Positions 25,111 to 34,268 of a stretch of 50,191 nucleotides of DNA are shown here, piece by piece. Source of the DNA: JAMQKA01 sp043951865 (GTDB taxonomy: Bacteria > Bacteroidota > Rhodothermia > Balneolales > Balneolaceae); NCBI RefSeq assembly GCF_043951865.1, contig NZ_JBINJF010000030.1:1-50191 (forward strand), in the 5' to 3' direction. Below the pieces are notes generated by a model, which made no database searches, had not been told where the DNA came from, and saw only the letters and a list, made by a program, of their open reading frames with translations. The translations under genes were made by a program, and so were the position numbers. Each line of letters starts with the position of its first letter. The stretch's first letter is position 1.

Positions 25111-25638
25111 ATGAGTGACTATAACTGGATTGAAACTTCTCAACCCGATTTCCGATTGCGTTTTGCCAATGAAAGAGACATCCCCTTGATCCATGCTTTT
25201 ATAAAGGATCTCGCCGATTATGAGAATCTGGAGGACGAGGTCGTTTCCACAGAGGAGTTGTTGCGCCAAAACCTGTTCGGAGATCGATCGTACGCCGAGG
25301 TTATCCTCGGATTTGAAGAAGACCGGCCCGCCGGATTTGCCCTGTTTTTCCATAACTTTTCCACATTCGTGGGGAAACCGGGCATCTATCTTGAAGATCT
25401 CTACGTAAAAAAAGAGATGCGCGGCAATGGGTATGGCAAAGTATTTTTGAGATACCTGGCCCGGCTGGCCAATCACCGCGACTGCGGTCGGCTGGAATGG
25501 GCCGTCCAGGAATGGAATGAGCGTGCAATCGGTTTTTACGAGAGCCTGGGAGCACGCCAAAAAGAGGAGTGGACGGTCTACCAGCTTGCCGGATCCAGGC
25601 TGAAACAGCTGGGTAACTCTTTCGACAATCACCGTTAG
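25111..25638 (+). CDS. GNAT acetyltransferase, SSAT/thialysine acetyltransferase-like
   Basis: This 175-residue acetyl-CoA-dependent N-acetyltransferase has the acetyl-CoA loop RGNGYGKVFLRYL and the motif LEDLYVKKEMRG, followed by LEWAVQEWNERAIGFYESLGA. This combination, W-N-x-x-A-x-x-x-Y-x-x-x-G-A, is that of the spermidine/spermine and thialysine acetyltransferase branch. A diamine or polyamine substrate would fit the nearby speD-pdaD-speE genes, but this is inference. The gene lies 12 bp before the IPP isomerase gene. Confidence 0.82.
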   Translation: MSDYNWIETSQPDFRLRFANERDIPLIHAFIKDLADYENLEDEVVSTEELLRQNLFGDRSYAEVILGFEEDRPAGFALFFHNFSTFVGKPGIYLEDLYVKKEMRGNGYGKVFLRYLARLANHRDCGRLEWAVQEWNERAIGFYESLGARQKEEWTVYQLAGSRLKQLGNSFDNHR

Positions 25639-25650
25639 GACGGGTAGCAG

Positions 25651-26670
25651 ATGGATATAAAAGAACGCAAAAAGGATCATGTGGATCTGACCGTTTCGGG
25701 TGGAATGGGATACGACCGGACGGCGGGTTTTGAGCAGTTCGACTTCAGGCACAACGCCCTGCCGGAGGTGGATATCAGGGAGGTCAGCACCGAGGCCCGG
25801 CTGCTGGGACGTACGTTTTCATTTCCCCTGTTTATCTCCTCCATGACCGGAGGCTATACCGACGCAGGAGCCGTGAACGCCATTATCGCCGAATTTTGCG
25901 AAGCGTACAATCTGCCGTTTGGAGTCGGGAGCCAGCGGGCCATGCTGGAAAACCCGGATCAAAAAAGCACCTTTTCCATCGTGCGTGAAAAAGCCCCCAA
26001 CGCATTTATCGCCTCGAATATAGGAGGGGCGCAGCTGGTGGGGGGGCTGCCGGCCCACAAGCTTGAACTTATGATCGATACCATCGAAGCGGATGCGGTG
26101 ATCGTGCATTTGAACCCCCTGCAGGAGCTTATGCAGCCAGAAGGAGATCGAAATTTTAAAGGTGTTGAGTCGGGTATCGCTCAACTGGTGAAGGACAGCG
26201 CGGTTCCTGTAATTGTAAAAGAAACGGGAGCGGGAATTTCAGCCGAGGTGGCCGAGAGATTGCTGGACTGTGGCGTTTCGGTCATCGATATCGCCGGGGC
26301 AGGGGGAACGAGCTGGGCAAAGGTTGAAAATGAACGGGCTTCCAACAAAACTCCGGATGAAGCATTTAACGAGTGGGGTATTCCAACCCTCGGGTGCCTG
26401 CTGGAGGTGCGCACACTGAAAGAGCAATACGACTTTGAACTGATCGCTTCAGGGGGCGTACGAAGCAGCTTTGATCTAATAAAATCGGTGTGTCTGGGAG
26501 CCGATTTCGGGGCTGCGGCCCAGCCGATCATACAGAGCGTCGTAAATGGAGGCTATCAAGGGATTGAGGCGCTTTACAAAAAATGGCAATATCAGGCCAA
26601 AGTCATCCTTACCTTGGTGGGGGCCGAAACGATTGAATCACTCTCGGGAGAAAATATTATTCATTCCTGA
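25651..26670 (+). CDS. fni: Type 2 isopentenyl-diphosphate delta-isomerase
   Basis: This 339-residue FMN-dependent enzyme interconverts isopentenyl and dimethylallyl diphosphate. Motifs include RKKDHVDL at the start, FISSMTGGY, PFGVGSQRAML, the HLNPLQELMQPEGDRNF segment carrying the catalytic Gln and metal-binding Glu, VIVKETGAGIS, and the IDIAGAGGTSWAKVE and ASGGVRS phosphate-binding parts. The length is normal. It directly precedes a polyprenyl diphosphate synthase gene, a logical pairing of substrate supply and use. Confidence 0.94.
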   Translation: MDIKERKKDHVDLTVSGGMGYDRTAGFEQFDFRHNALPEVDIREVSTEARLLGRTFSFPLFISSMTGGYTDAGAVNAIIAEFCEAYNLPFGVGSQRAMLENPDQKSTFSIVREKAPNAFIASNIGGAQLVGGLPAHKLELMIDTIEADAVIVHLNPLQELMQPEGDRNFKGVESGIAQLVKDSAVPVIVKETGAGISAEVAERLLDCGVSVIDIAGAGGTSWAKVENERASNKTPDEAFNEWGIPTLGCLLEVRTLKEQYDFELIASGGVRSSFDLIKSVCLGADFGAAAQPIIQSVVNGGYQGIEALYKKWQYQAKVILTLVGAETIESLSGENIIHS

Positions 26671-26700
26671 AACGGTTCTTACATCCTTCCTTAAATTCAT

Positions 26701-26708
26701 TATATTTG
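26701..26708 (+). promoter_or_regulatory. Possible -7 box between fni and the polyprenyl synthase
   Basis: TATATTTG matches the TAnnTTTG consensus exactly. It overlaps the most upstream candidate start codon (TTG 26706) of the next gene, which argues for the downstream TTG at 26739. The -33 element is not clear. Confidence 0.35.
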
Positions 26709-26738
26709 CATCTAAAAAATCAGGTAAACCGAGTTTTT

Positions 26739-27734
26739 TTGGAAAGCACGCTGAAGCATCAAAATTTAACGACGTTGATTAACCGGGAGTTGACCCAGCT
26801 CGCGCTTCCGGAAGAACCATCCCAACTCTATGATCCGGTTCGGTATACGCTGAACCTGGGAGGCAAGCGAACCCGGCCCTTGTTTACGCTGATCAGTTGT
26901 GGCATGTGCAATGGCGACCCGGAGGAGGCGGTACCAGCGGCCCTTGCGATCGAACTTCTTCACAATTTTACGCTCTTGCACGACGATATTATGGATGCGG
27001 CCGATACCCGCCGCGGGGAACTGAGTGTATTTAAAAAATGGGATTCCTCCACGGCCATCTTGTCCGGCGATGTAATGTATGCGTACGCCTTCAAGCAGTT
27101 GCAGTATTATGGGGGGGGCGACCTATACTCGAAACAGCAGTATGCAACGATCATGGATATTTTCCTGGAGAGCGCGGAAACCGTTTGTGAAGGCCAGGCG
27201 TTTGATCTGGAATACTCCGATCGCATCGACGTATCCATCGATGAATACTTAAAGATGATCCGGGGCAAAACGGCAGCGCTCATCAGTGGTTCGCTGATGC
27301 TGGGAGGCGCGGTGGCCGGTGTTGAACAGCGCGAACTGGAACGCCTGCGCGAAATTGGAAGGGAAACGGGGACTGCCTTCCAAATACAGGATGATCTGCT
27401 GGATGTAATAGCCGATCCTTCCAAGTTTGGTAAAACACCGGGTGGAGATATTATGGAAGGCAAGAAAACATATCTCTCGATTCTTGCGTTAGAGGAGGGG
27501 AACCAGAAGCAGCAGAAGTTTATACAAGAAGTATTATCGTCAAAGGATAATGCTGAAGAAGAGATCGTTGAAGTTATCCAGCTATACGAAGCGTTGGGTG
27601 TTGTCGAGAAAACAAAGAAGACGATTGAAAAACACTACACAAAAGCGGTCGCTCTGCTCGACCGGTTTCCGGATTCGGATTTTAAAGACGACTTAATAAC
27701 CTATTTTAATAAACTGAAAAAAAGAGAATTTTGA
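26739..27734 (+). CDS. Polyprenyl diphosphate synthase (IspA/IspB family)
   Basis: This trans-prenyltransferase of about 331 residues elongates allylic diphosphates with IPP. The two aspartate-rich motifs DDIMD (82-86) and DDLLD (218-222) are intact, with GGKRTRP before the first and FGKTPGGDIMEGKKTYL after the second. Chain length (GGPP or a longer quinone side chain) cannot be set from what is visible. No ATG lies near the N-terminus: TTG 26739 and TTG 26706 are the candidates. The first is preferred because a promoter-like box overlaps the second. The product feeds isoprenoid lipids or quinones, using IPP/DMAPP balanced by the upstream isomerase. Confidence 0.88.
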   Translation: MESTLKHQNLTTLINRELTQLALPEEPSQLYDPVRYTLNLGGKRTRPLFTLISCGMCNGDPEEAVPAALAIELLHNFTLLHDDIMDAADTRRGELSVFKKWDSSTAILSGDVMYAYAFKQLQYYGGGDLYSKQQYATIMDIFLESAETVCEGQAFDLEYSDRIDVSIDEYLKMIRGKTAALISGSLMLGGAVAGVEQRELERLREIGRETGTAFQIQDDLLDVIADPSKFGKTPGGDIMEGKKTYLSILALEEGNQKQQKFIQEVLSSKDNAEEEIVEVIQLYEALGVVEKTKKTIEKHYTKAVALLDRFPDSDFKDDLITYFNKLKKREF

Positions 27735-27745
27735 ATCTACTCAAT

Positions 27746-28612
27746 ATGAAAGTCAGATACACGCACTTCGCATTTATCGGCGCTGTCGCAGTAGCAATAC
27801 TTTTTTCGGCCTGCTCAAAACAAAACTATATTCAGCGGGGCGATTCTCTTCCCGAAGCCTACAAAAAATCGATGCGGCTTTTTCAACTGGGGGATTATAC
27901 CGAGGCGGTAGACGCGTTTGAGACGGTATTCAGCCTGGGCCGTGGTACCGAGTACGCCAGGAATGCGCAGTACTATCTCGCCGAATCCCATTTCAACAAT
28001 GAAAATTACTTGTTGGCGGCTTCTGAATATGAACGCTATGCTTCCCTGTTTCCACGGTCTGAGCGCCGTGAAGAGGTCGACTTTAAAGAAGCCTATTGTT
28101 ACTACGAACTGAGCCCCCGTTACAGGCTGGATCAAACATATACCCACCGTGCTATTGAAAAGTTTAATCTGTTTGAATCCAGGTATCCGGACTCCGAGCG
28201 CCTGCCTCAGATTGCCGAGTACGTGGACGAGATGCGGGCCAAACTGGCGCACAAAATGTATAACGCAGCTGATCTTTACATGCGGATCGACGAATATGAA
28301 GCGGCCGCAATCTATTACGGGCTCACCATCGATCAATACCCGGAAACAGCGTGGGCTGAGCAGGCACTTGTTGACCAGATCAATGCTTACAACACCTACG
28401 CGGCTAACAGTGTCAGTTCCAAGCAGCAGGAGCGGTACCAGAAAGCGGTGGAGAGCTATGAAAAATACCTGCAGCTGTTTCCACAGGGAGAACACCGCTC
28501 CCTGGCGGATGAATATGTGGATGAGGCTCGTGTAGCCCTGGCTCAGCTGGAAGATACCTCCTCTGAGGAAGATACTGCAAGCACACCTACTGCCAGCATA
28601 AATGAGCGCTAA
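27746..28612 (+). CDS. bamD: Outer membrane assembly lipoprotein BamD
   Basis: This 288-residue TPR lipoprotein of the beta-barrel assembly machine is anchored in the outer membrane. The signal peptide ends in the lipobox LFSAC. TPR-like helices run from about residue 35 to 260; YAEAVDAFETVF-type and AQYYLAESHFNNENYLLAASEYERYASLFPRS patterns (quoted in part) are typical of BamD/ComL. ATG 27746 gives a proper signal peptide; the upstream in-frame TTG overlaps the previous stop and is less likely. The C-terminus is rich in Ser/Thr/Glu. NadD starts 2 bp after its stop. Confidence 0.9.
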   Translation: MKVRYTHFAFIGAVAVAILFSACSKQNYIQRGDSLPEAYKKSMRLFQLGDYTEAVDAFETVFSLGRGTEYARNAQYYLAESHFNNENYLLAASEYERYASLFPRSERREEVDFKEAYCYYELSPRYRLDQTYTHRAIEKFNLFESRYPDSERLPQIAEYVDEMRAKLAHKMYNAADLYMRIDEYEAAAIYYGLTIDQYPETAWAEQALVDQINAYNTYAANSVSSKQQERYQKAVESYEKYLQLFPQGEHRSLADEYVDEARVALAQLEDTSSEEDTASTPTASINER

Positions 28613-28614
28613 CC

Positions 28615-29205
28615 ATGCCTGATCGCATCGGCTTGTTCGGCGGGACGTTCGACCCGGTTCACGCGGGTCACGTCGCGATCGTGGAATCTTTTCTCGAAAG
28701 CGGTCTCATCGATGAGCTCTGGGTGATACCGGCTCCCACGCCGCCCCATAAAACAGATCAACACATCACCAGCTTCGAACACCGAAAAAGGATGCTGGAA
28801 CAGGCGTTTGACCATATAAAAGGGGTTCGGATCACAGATATTGAGGAGAGACTGCCACAGCCGTCCTATACGATTCACACCATTCAATATCTAAAACAAA
28901 AGTATCCTGAAAAGAAATTTTACCTGTGTATCGGAGAAGATTCGCTTGCGGATTTTTCCTCATGGTACAAGCCCGAAAAAATTGTACAAATCTGCGACCT
29001 GCTGGTGGCTGAACGCCCTGACAGCAACTCGCGGGATCAGCAAAATAATTTCCTGGAAAATGCCCGATTTGTTAAACATACGCCAGTGGATATCTCCTCG
29101 ACCGAGCTGCGGGAACGGTTGAAAGAAGACGGGAAAAGCCTGGAAAAGGACCTGCCGCCGGATGTATTAAGCTACATCCGCGATAATGACCTGTACAACG
29201 ATTAG
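28615..29205 (+). CDS. nadD: Nicotinate-nucleotide adenylyltransferase
   Basis: This 196-residue enzyme of NAD biosynthesis adenylates nicotinate mononucleotide. The nucleotidyltransferase signature GLFGGTFDPVHAGH is at the N-terminus, followed by PTPPHK and the C-terminal ISSTELRERL motif. The length is standard. It is tightly packed between bamD (2-bp gap) and an LD-carboxypeptidase gene (9-bp gap). Confidence 0.95.
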   Translation: MPDRIGLFGGTFDPVHAGHVAIVESFLESGLIDELWVIPAPTPPHKTDQHITSFEHRKRMLEQAFDHIKGVRITDIEERLPQPSYTIHTIQYLKQKYPEKKFYLCIGEDSLADFSSWYKPEKIVQICDLLVAERPDSNSRDQQNNFLENARFVKHTPVDISSTELRERLKEDGKSLEKDLPPDVLSYIRDNDLYND

Positions 29206-29214
29206 GATCGAGTG

Positions 29215-30228
29215 ATGAAGAGAAATACTTTTCTGAAGTTTATGGGGCTCTCGGGGCTTTCGGGGCTTGCAGCCGGCTTTTCTCCGGGATTGTTGTCGGG
29301 TCTGCAGAAGCCATATATCAAACCACCCCGGCTTTCCAAAGGGGATACGATCGGCTTAATCAGCCCCGGATTTATCATCCCGGAAAGGGACCGGTACGGC
29401 GAGATACAGGAGACGCTCCAAAATCTTGGCTTTGAGATTCAAGTAGGGAAACACGCCCTCAACAGGCATGGCTACTTTGCGGGAAAGGACCGGGAAAGGG
29501 CAAGTGACCTGAACAGGATGTTCCGGGATCCCGGGATCGATGCCATTATACCTTTTCGCGGAGGATGGGGCTCCAACCGGATACTGCAATATATCGATTT
29601 TGATGCAATTGGGGAGAACCCCAAACCCCTAATCGGATTTAGTGATATTACAACGCTGTTGCTCTCGATATACGCCAAAACAGGGCTGGTAACATTCCAC
29701 GGTCCGGTGGGAAAGTCGGAGTGGACCGACTTTACGTATCGTCATTTTCGCACGGCGGTGATGCAGTGTGAGGGATTTTCACTTCAAAATCCGGCTGTTC
29801 AACCGAGTATTCCAATTCGAACGGGCAGGGCAGAGGGACCACTGCTCGGGGGAAACCTTTCGGTGCTGACCTCGATGCTCGGTTCTGAATATCTGCCTGA
29901 CTTTGAAGGTGCTATTTTATTCCTGGAAGATGTTGGAGAGGATGTATACCGTATTGATCGCATGCTGACGCAGCTTAAACTCAACGGCATTTTTGACCAG
30001 ATCGGGGGCCTGGTATTTGGTCAGTGCACAAACTGTACCCCGGGGAATAGCTACAGCTTTTCGCTTGAGGAGATACTGGATGACCATATTCTGCCCCTGA
30101 ACATTCCTGCCTGCAGGGGAGCGATGATCGGTCATATCGATAACATGTTTACCCTTCCTGTGGGGCTCCCTGCCACATTAGACGCCGGTTCGGGGATGAT
30201 TACGTTTAATGAGCCTGCCGTTGGATAA
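29215..30228 (+). CDS. LD-carboxypeptidase (S66 peptidase family)
   Basis: This 337-residue serine peptidase of family S66 (LdcA/MccF) would trim the terminal D-alanine of murein tetrapeptides. The nucleophile motif is GFSDIT (Ser143). The segment FRGGWGSNRIL and TFHGP around it are typical, and a Glu in FLEDVGEDVYRIDRML and a His in GHIDN complete the likely Ser-Glu-His set. The N-terminus KRNTFLKFMGLSGLSGLAAGF looks like an export signal, possibly Tat-like but lacking the twin Arg. Cytoplasmic LdcA enzymes lack such a signal, so this form may act in the periplasm. ATG 29215 is preferred to the adjoining GTG 29212. Confidence 0.85.
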   Translation: MKRNTFLKFMGLSGLSGLAAGFSPGLLSGLQKPYIKPPRLSKGDTIGLISPGFIIPERDRYGEIQETLQNLGFEIQVGKHALNRHGYFAGKDRERASDLNRMFRDPGIDAIIPFRGGWGSNRILQYIDFDAIGENPKPLIGFSDITTLLLSIYAKTGLVTFHGPVGKSEWTDFTYRHFRTAVMQCEGFSLQNPAVQPSIPIRTGRAEGPLLGGNLSVLTSMLGSEYLPDFEGAILFLEDVGEDVYRIDRMLTQLKLNGIFDQIGGLVFGQCTNCTPGNSYSFSLEEILDDHILPLNIPACRGAMIGHIDNMFTLPVGLPATLDAGSGMITFNEPAVG

Positions 30229-30269
30229 CGTCCGGCAATTCAATTTTTAGCTGCATTTCGCCAGCGTTA

Positions 30270-30395
30270 AAAGGACCGTTGCAGAATCTACCATTTTGCC
30301 GGGAGGTAAGGTTGTACCGCCGTCCTTGTTACCCCTTTAAACGGGAGTGCAACTCCCTCACAACGGCGAATTGAGAATTTTGCATAATCCTCTTA
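30270..30395 (-). repeat. 120-bp structured repeat, copy C (reverse orientation)
   Basis: The reverse complement starts AAGAGGATTATGCAAAATTC and keeps hairpin 2 perfectly (GGGAG-TTGCA-CTCCC) and the GTTTAAAGG core, but hairpin 3 is eroded. It lies about 40 bp after the LD-carboxypeptidase stop. It is the most diverged of the four copies. Confidence 0.7.
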
Positions 30396-30414
30396 TAATT
30401 AATTATTTCTAATG

Positions 30415-30455
30415 TTTTATTTATATGATATTTTACATATATCATATAAATAAAA
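30415..30455. repeat. Perfect 17-bp AT-only-like inverted repeat
   Basis: TTTTATTTATATGATAT (30415-30431) and ATATCATATAAATAAAA (30439-30455) are perfect complements with a 7-nt loop. It may be a bidirectional terminator-like hairpin, an operator or a repeat end. The rest of 30456-30695 holds no gene but leads to the receiver-domain gene and probably includes its promoter. Confidence 0.75.
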
Positions 30456-30695
30456 TAGTGTGAAAGGAATGACGGCTTCCGACCAGTACTATGCTGCAAA
30501 AAAATAATGCGGCTCTTGCGTTGTTATAATCGGGTTTTCACCCTGTTAGCGAGGTGACACTTTCTCAGTACGTGTTCATACGCACGGTTCAATGTTGTTT
30601 AGCCTGGGACTCCAGGCGTCCATTCCATTCGCAGCAAAACGAAAGACTTGGCACCAGTTCTTTAAAAATGAAGTAAAACGGCTTGGGATAATAAA

Positions 30696-31088
30696 ATGAA
30701 AAAAATAAATATTTTAATCGCTGAAGACAACAGGATCAACCAGGTGGTGACGCAGAAAATACTTGAACGTGAAGGTTTCTCCGTTTCTGTAGTTGAAACA
30801 GGATTGGAAGCGGTAAAAGCTGTTAAAAACAACCGGTATGATGTCGTATTAATGGATATCCAGATGCCGGAGATGAACGGCTATGAGGCCACAGCTGAAA
30901 TTCGAAAACAGCAACAGGGAGACGATGAGAGCCCTGTTATTATCGCACTGACTGCAAGTGGAATGGAGACCGAAAAGAAGGCCTGCATGGATGCCGGAAT
31001 GGATGGATACCTGAGCAAGCCGATCAACAAAAACAAGTTAATCAAAACATTAATGGAGCTGGAAGGCGATATATTTCACATGGCCTGA
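30696..31088 (+). CDS. Stand-alone response regulator receiver domain protein
   Basis: This 130-residue CheY-like receiver has the acidic pair Glu10/Asp11, phospho-acceptor Asp54 in VLMDIQMPEMNG, the Thr in ALTASG and the Lys in LSKPI. There is no output domain. The LMDIQMPEMNGYEAT form is typical of receivers that work with hybrid histidine kinases or phosphorelays. No kinase gene is in the window. It could signal to any partner, including the pilus locus, but nothing in the context shows that. Confidence 0.9.
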   Translation: MKKINILIAEDNRINQVVTQKILEREGFSVSVVETGLEAVKAVKNNRYDVVLMDIQMPEMNGYEATAEIRKQQQGDDESPVIIALTASGMETEKKACMDAGMDGYLSKPINKNKLIKTLMELEGDIFHMA

Positions 31089-31129
31089 GAGTAGAGAGGT
31101 TGAAAGTCGTTGGCCAATATCACTCTGCC

Positions 31130-33253
31130 TCAGGGTAACGCCACATATTTTCGCAGGATCCATTCGGCCCCGAGCAATATGATGACGATAACAAACCAAA
31201 AAGGGTGCTGATTCGGATAAAAAAGCTGCGTTTCAACATGTTGCTGCTCCTCCATCAGTCCGCGATCATCCATGTCTTGCCAGAGAGTATGGGCCTCCTG
31301 GTAGGTATAAAACTGCCCGCCGGTTTCCCCGGCGATTTGACGAAGAAGCTCATCATTCCGAACGGTATTTACATACTCAATATTTGAGCCACTCACGGAA
31401 AACTCTCCGCTCTGCGTATCTATGGTTCGATTGCCCTTTTTGGCAGTGGCTTCGAATTCATAGATCCCCTCTGGAAGAGCTCCTATCTCCAGCTGGTATT
31501 GGCCACCGCCCGTATTTTCCATGTTGTAGAGCCTGGATTCCACCTGCTCACCGGTTAACGTCAGGGTTATCACCCCTTCATTTTCGACCTCACCACTTTC
31601 ATTGGTCAGGAAGGCATTAAATGATACCGGCTCGTTTCCGGTAAAATTTTTTTGGTCAGGTTGTATTTTGAGTCTCCGGTTGTCAGGTTGGGTGGCGGTC
31701 CAGCTCACGGTATTGAATATTAGATTTTCAATAAATTCCCGGGCCTGTGGATTAGTACTCTGGGCAATTCGATACCATCCAAAAGCGTTCAGCTGGGCCC
31801 GACGCAGATTCCCGACCTGCTGCAGGGCTACCAGCGGTTCACCGGTCGCTGTTCCCTGGAACCGGCTGTTGTAAAGCACGGTTGAACCCGGTGATAAATT
31901 CAATCCCCGGATGGGGCTGTAGATAGTCGGGAGACGGTCGTAGGAAACCTCCGGGAGTTCCATGACGGGGTGCTCGGAGGCCTCCACAGCAGCGGCCAGG
32001 TTCACTTCCACAGCACTGTTGTTGTCGGGGTTGGATATCGGGAGCACGGACTCGGAAGAGGGCAGGTTTTCGAGCCGAGTTCCGGGTGTTGGGAATATAA
32101 CTGCAGGCACAGAATCCATGATATTTTCTACGCGGGAGGCCAGCTGTGATGAGATCCCCCGTCCGGGATAGCCGTGCAGAATCACTAAATCAAGAGTATC
32201 GGCATCGATGTTGAGATCGCCGCTGATAAACCGGTTCCCGCCCAGCCAGGTGCGGGTGCTCAGCTGTGAATTTTCATCCTGCATCAGCAGGGTACGAACC
32301 ATCCGTACATCCGGGTGGATTTCGAACGCGAGGCTTAGAATACGCTGCCTGTCATCAAGGACCTCGATGGAAAACGGCTGGACGTTGTTGGCTTCCGTCC
32401 ATTCATTCTCTTTGGGCGGAATCGCTATCTCGAATTGCTGCAATCCTTCCTCCTTCAGCTGAAGATCAAAAGCGATTGTATGTGATGAAATGGAGCTCGT
32501 CGGTGTTACTGTTTCTGACTGAAGGACCTCTCCATCTGATATGAGCTGTACCTGGAATGGCTCTCCCCCGAAACCCTGGTTCAGCAGGGTCACCTCGACA
32601 GGATGAGCAGAGTTAAGATAGCCCGTGGCATTGGTTACGATGTTCTGCACCACCAGGTCTTGAAGTCGGCTGGTGTCGCCCAGGGCAACAGTAAAAACCG
32701 GGATATCCAGCTCCCGGGATAAAAAGACGGGATTTTGTCCCTGGTTAAAGATTCCATCGGTAAACAGCACGGCGGCACGGGCATCACGCTGATTGTTCCT
32801 TATGATTTCAAGGCTTTGGTTGAGGTTGGTCTTGCTCCCGTCAAATGAGAGGCTGTCCGGATGGCTGAGAACTACTTGGTCACCGAATGAAAAGAAGCGG
32901 AAATCAAGGCGATCTATAGCCTGAAAGTTCAGGTCCGCAATGGTCCGCCGGTAGTCCCCGGTTCCCTCGTAGTCGCCCTTGTTGATTGAAACGCTGGCAG
33001 AATTGTCGAACATCACCAATACTTCCGGATTGTTATACTGTGTCAGTTCGGACCGGAACAGCGGGTTCAGCAGTAGCAGGAGCAACAGCAGAAATGTAAG
33101 CCCCCGGAGCGTGATGAGTCCATATCGATACAACGGCCGAATCGCCTTGAAATCCTTATAAGACCACCAGGCGATGCCCAGCGTTGCGGCGATGAGCAGC
33201 AGGTAAACCCAGCTGGGTAGTCCCGATTGGAAGCCTTGAAAGACAAAATCCAC
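31130..33253 (-). CDS. Large VWA-domain membrane protein
   Basis: This 707-residue inner-membrane protein has two N-terminal transmembrane helices (about 15-30 and 44-64) and one near the C-terminus (about 683-700). A von Willebrand A-type domain starts near residue 76 with the metal-site motif D-N-S-A-S (D83, S85, S87); a second landmark, VLFTDGIFNQG, follows. The middle resembles the glutamine-amidotransferase-like fold seen in long Bat-type VWA proteins (VILHGYPGRG), and a beta-sandwich precedes the last helix. It lies 12 bp after the MoxR gene. MoxR-VWA pairs act as AAA+ chaperone systems whose substrates are mostly unknown. Confidence 0.82.
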   Translation of the reverse strand: MDFVFQGFQSGLPSWVYLLLIAATLGIAWWSYKDFKAIRPLYRYGLITLRGLTFLLLLLLLLNPLFRSELTQYNNPEVLVMFDNSASVSINKGDYEGTGDYRRTIADLNFQAIDRLDFRFFSFGDQVVLSHPDSLSFDGSKTNLNQSLEIIRNNQRDARAAVLFTDGIFNQGQNPVFLSRELDIPVFTVALGDTSRLQDLVVQNIVTNATGYLNSAHPVEVTLLNQGFGGEPFQVQLISDGEVLQSETVTPTSSISSHTIAFDLQLKEEGLQQFEIAIPPKENEWTEANNVQPFSIEVLDDRQRILSLAFEIHPDVRMVRTLLMQDENSQLSTRTWLGGNRFISGDLNIDADTLDLVILHGYPGRGISSQLASRVENIMDSVPAVIFPTPGTRLENLPSSESVLPISNPDNNSAVEVNLAAAVEASEHPVMELPEVSYDRLPTIYSPIRGLNLSPGSTVLYNSRFQGTATGEPLVALQQVGNLRRAQLNAFGWYRIAQSTNPQAREFIENLIFNTVSWTATQPDNRRLKIQPDQKNFTGNEPVSFNAFLTNESGEVENEGVITLTLTGEQVESRLYNMENTGGGQYQLEIGALPEGIYEFEATAKKGNRTIDTQSGEFSVSGSNIEYVNTVRNDELLRQIAGETGGQFYTYQEAHTLWQDMDDRGLMEEQQHVETQLFYPNQHPFWFVIVIILLGAEWILRKYVALP

Positions 33254-33265
33254 AATGTTGTTCTG

Positions 33266-34258
33266 TTAGGCCGTTTCGATCAGTTTGTCAATAAGCTTGT
33301 CGGTGGTTAAGCCTTCAGCCTCGGCGGCGTAGTTATTGATGATGCGATGGCGTAATACCGGTTTGGCAAGGGCCTGGATGTCTTCTTCCGTCACGTTAAA
33401 CCGCCCGTTCATCAGCGCACGTGCCTTCCCGCCCAGGATCAGGAATTGAGAAGCCCTGGGTCCGGCTCCCCAGCTCAGATATTTGTTCACAAAATCGGGG
33501 GCAATATCAGAGGTCGGTCTTGACATCGTGACCATCCGGACCGCATAGTTGAGCACGCTTTCGGGAACAGGAACCTCCAGCACCAGTTCCTGTAGTTCCT
33601 GAATCTGGGAAGACTCCAATACTGATTCGACCTGCACATCCTGGGGTGCCGTGGTTTGGCTTACGATATCCATCTCCTCATCCAGGGAGGGGTAGTCGAG
33701 CCAGAGATTAAACATAAAACGATCCAGCTGGGCCTCGGGCAGGGGATAGGTTCCTTCCTGTTCGATGGGGTTTTGAGTAGCCAGCACAAAAAAGGGGCGG
33801 TCCAGGTCGTACGTATTTCCAGCGGCTGTTACATGGTATTCCTGCATCCCCTCCAGCAGGGCGGCCTGTGTTTTGGGAGGGGTCCGGTTGATCTCATCGG
33901 CCAAAATGATGTTGGCGAAGATTGGCCCTTTCACGAACTTAAACGTCTTGCCCCCGGTCTGCCGGTCCTCCTCCACAATTTCGGTGCCGGTGATATCGCC
34001 CGGCATCAGGTCGGGGGTGAACTGAATGCGACTGAAAGAAAGATTGAGGGTTTGGGCGACGGTTCGAATCAACAACGTTTTGGCCAGGCCGGGAACTCCC
34101 ACGAGTACGCAATGTCCCCGTGAAAAAAGGCATACCAGCAGTTGATCAATAATCGTTTTTTGCCCGACTACCACCTTGCCAATCTGATGTTTAATATTTT
34201 CAACTGATTCCTGGAAGAAATCGACCGCCTCAACAGGTTCATCTGGAATGGGTTTCAT
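33266..34258 (-). CDS. MoxR family AAA+ ATPase
   Basis: This 330-residue AAA+ ATPase of the MoxR group has Walker A GVPGLAKT (54-61), Walker B with ILADEINRTPPKTQAALLE, sensor region FFVLATQNPIEQEGTYPLPEAQLDRF and a C-terminal lid domain. MoxR proteins remodel partner proteins, usually with a VWA protein encoded next door, as here (12 bp). A DUF58 gene, commonly found between the two, is missing from this locus. Confidence 0.93.
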   Translation of the reverse strand: MKPIPDEPVEAVDFFQESVENIKHQIGKVVVGQKTIIDQLLVCLFSRGHCVLVGVPGLAKTLLIRTVAQTLNLSFSRIQFTPDLMPGDITGTEIVEEDRQTGGKTFKFVKGPIFANIILADEINRTPPKTQAALLEGMQEYHVTAAGNTYDLDRPFFVLATQNPIEQEGTYPLPEAQLDRFMFNLWLDYPSLDEEMDIVSQTTAPQDVQVESVLESSQIQELQELVLEVPVPESVLNYAVRMVTMSRPTSDIAPDFVNKYLSWGAGPRASQFLILGGKARALMNGRFNVTEEDIQALAKPVLRHRIINNYAAEAEGLTTDKLIDKLIETA

Positions 34259-34268
34259 GAAGTAATAA

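Noticed and set aside
30530..30640. Possible riboswitch before the receiver gene (ACGCACGG motif)
   Set aside because: The motif is short and the rest of a c-di-GMP or other riboswitch fold could not be traced.
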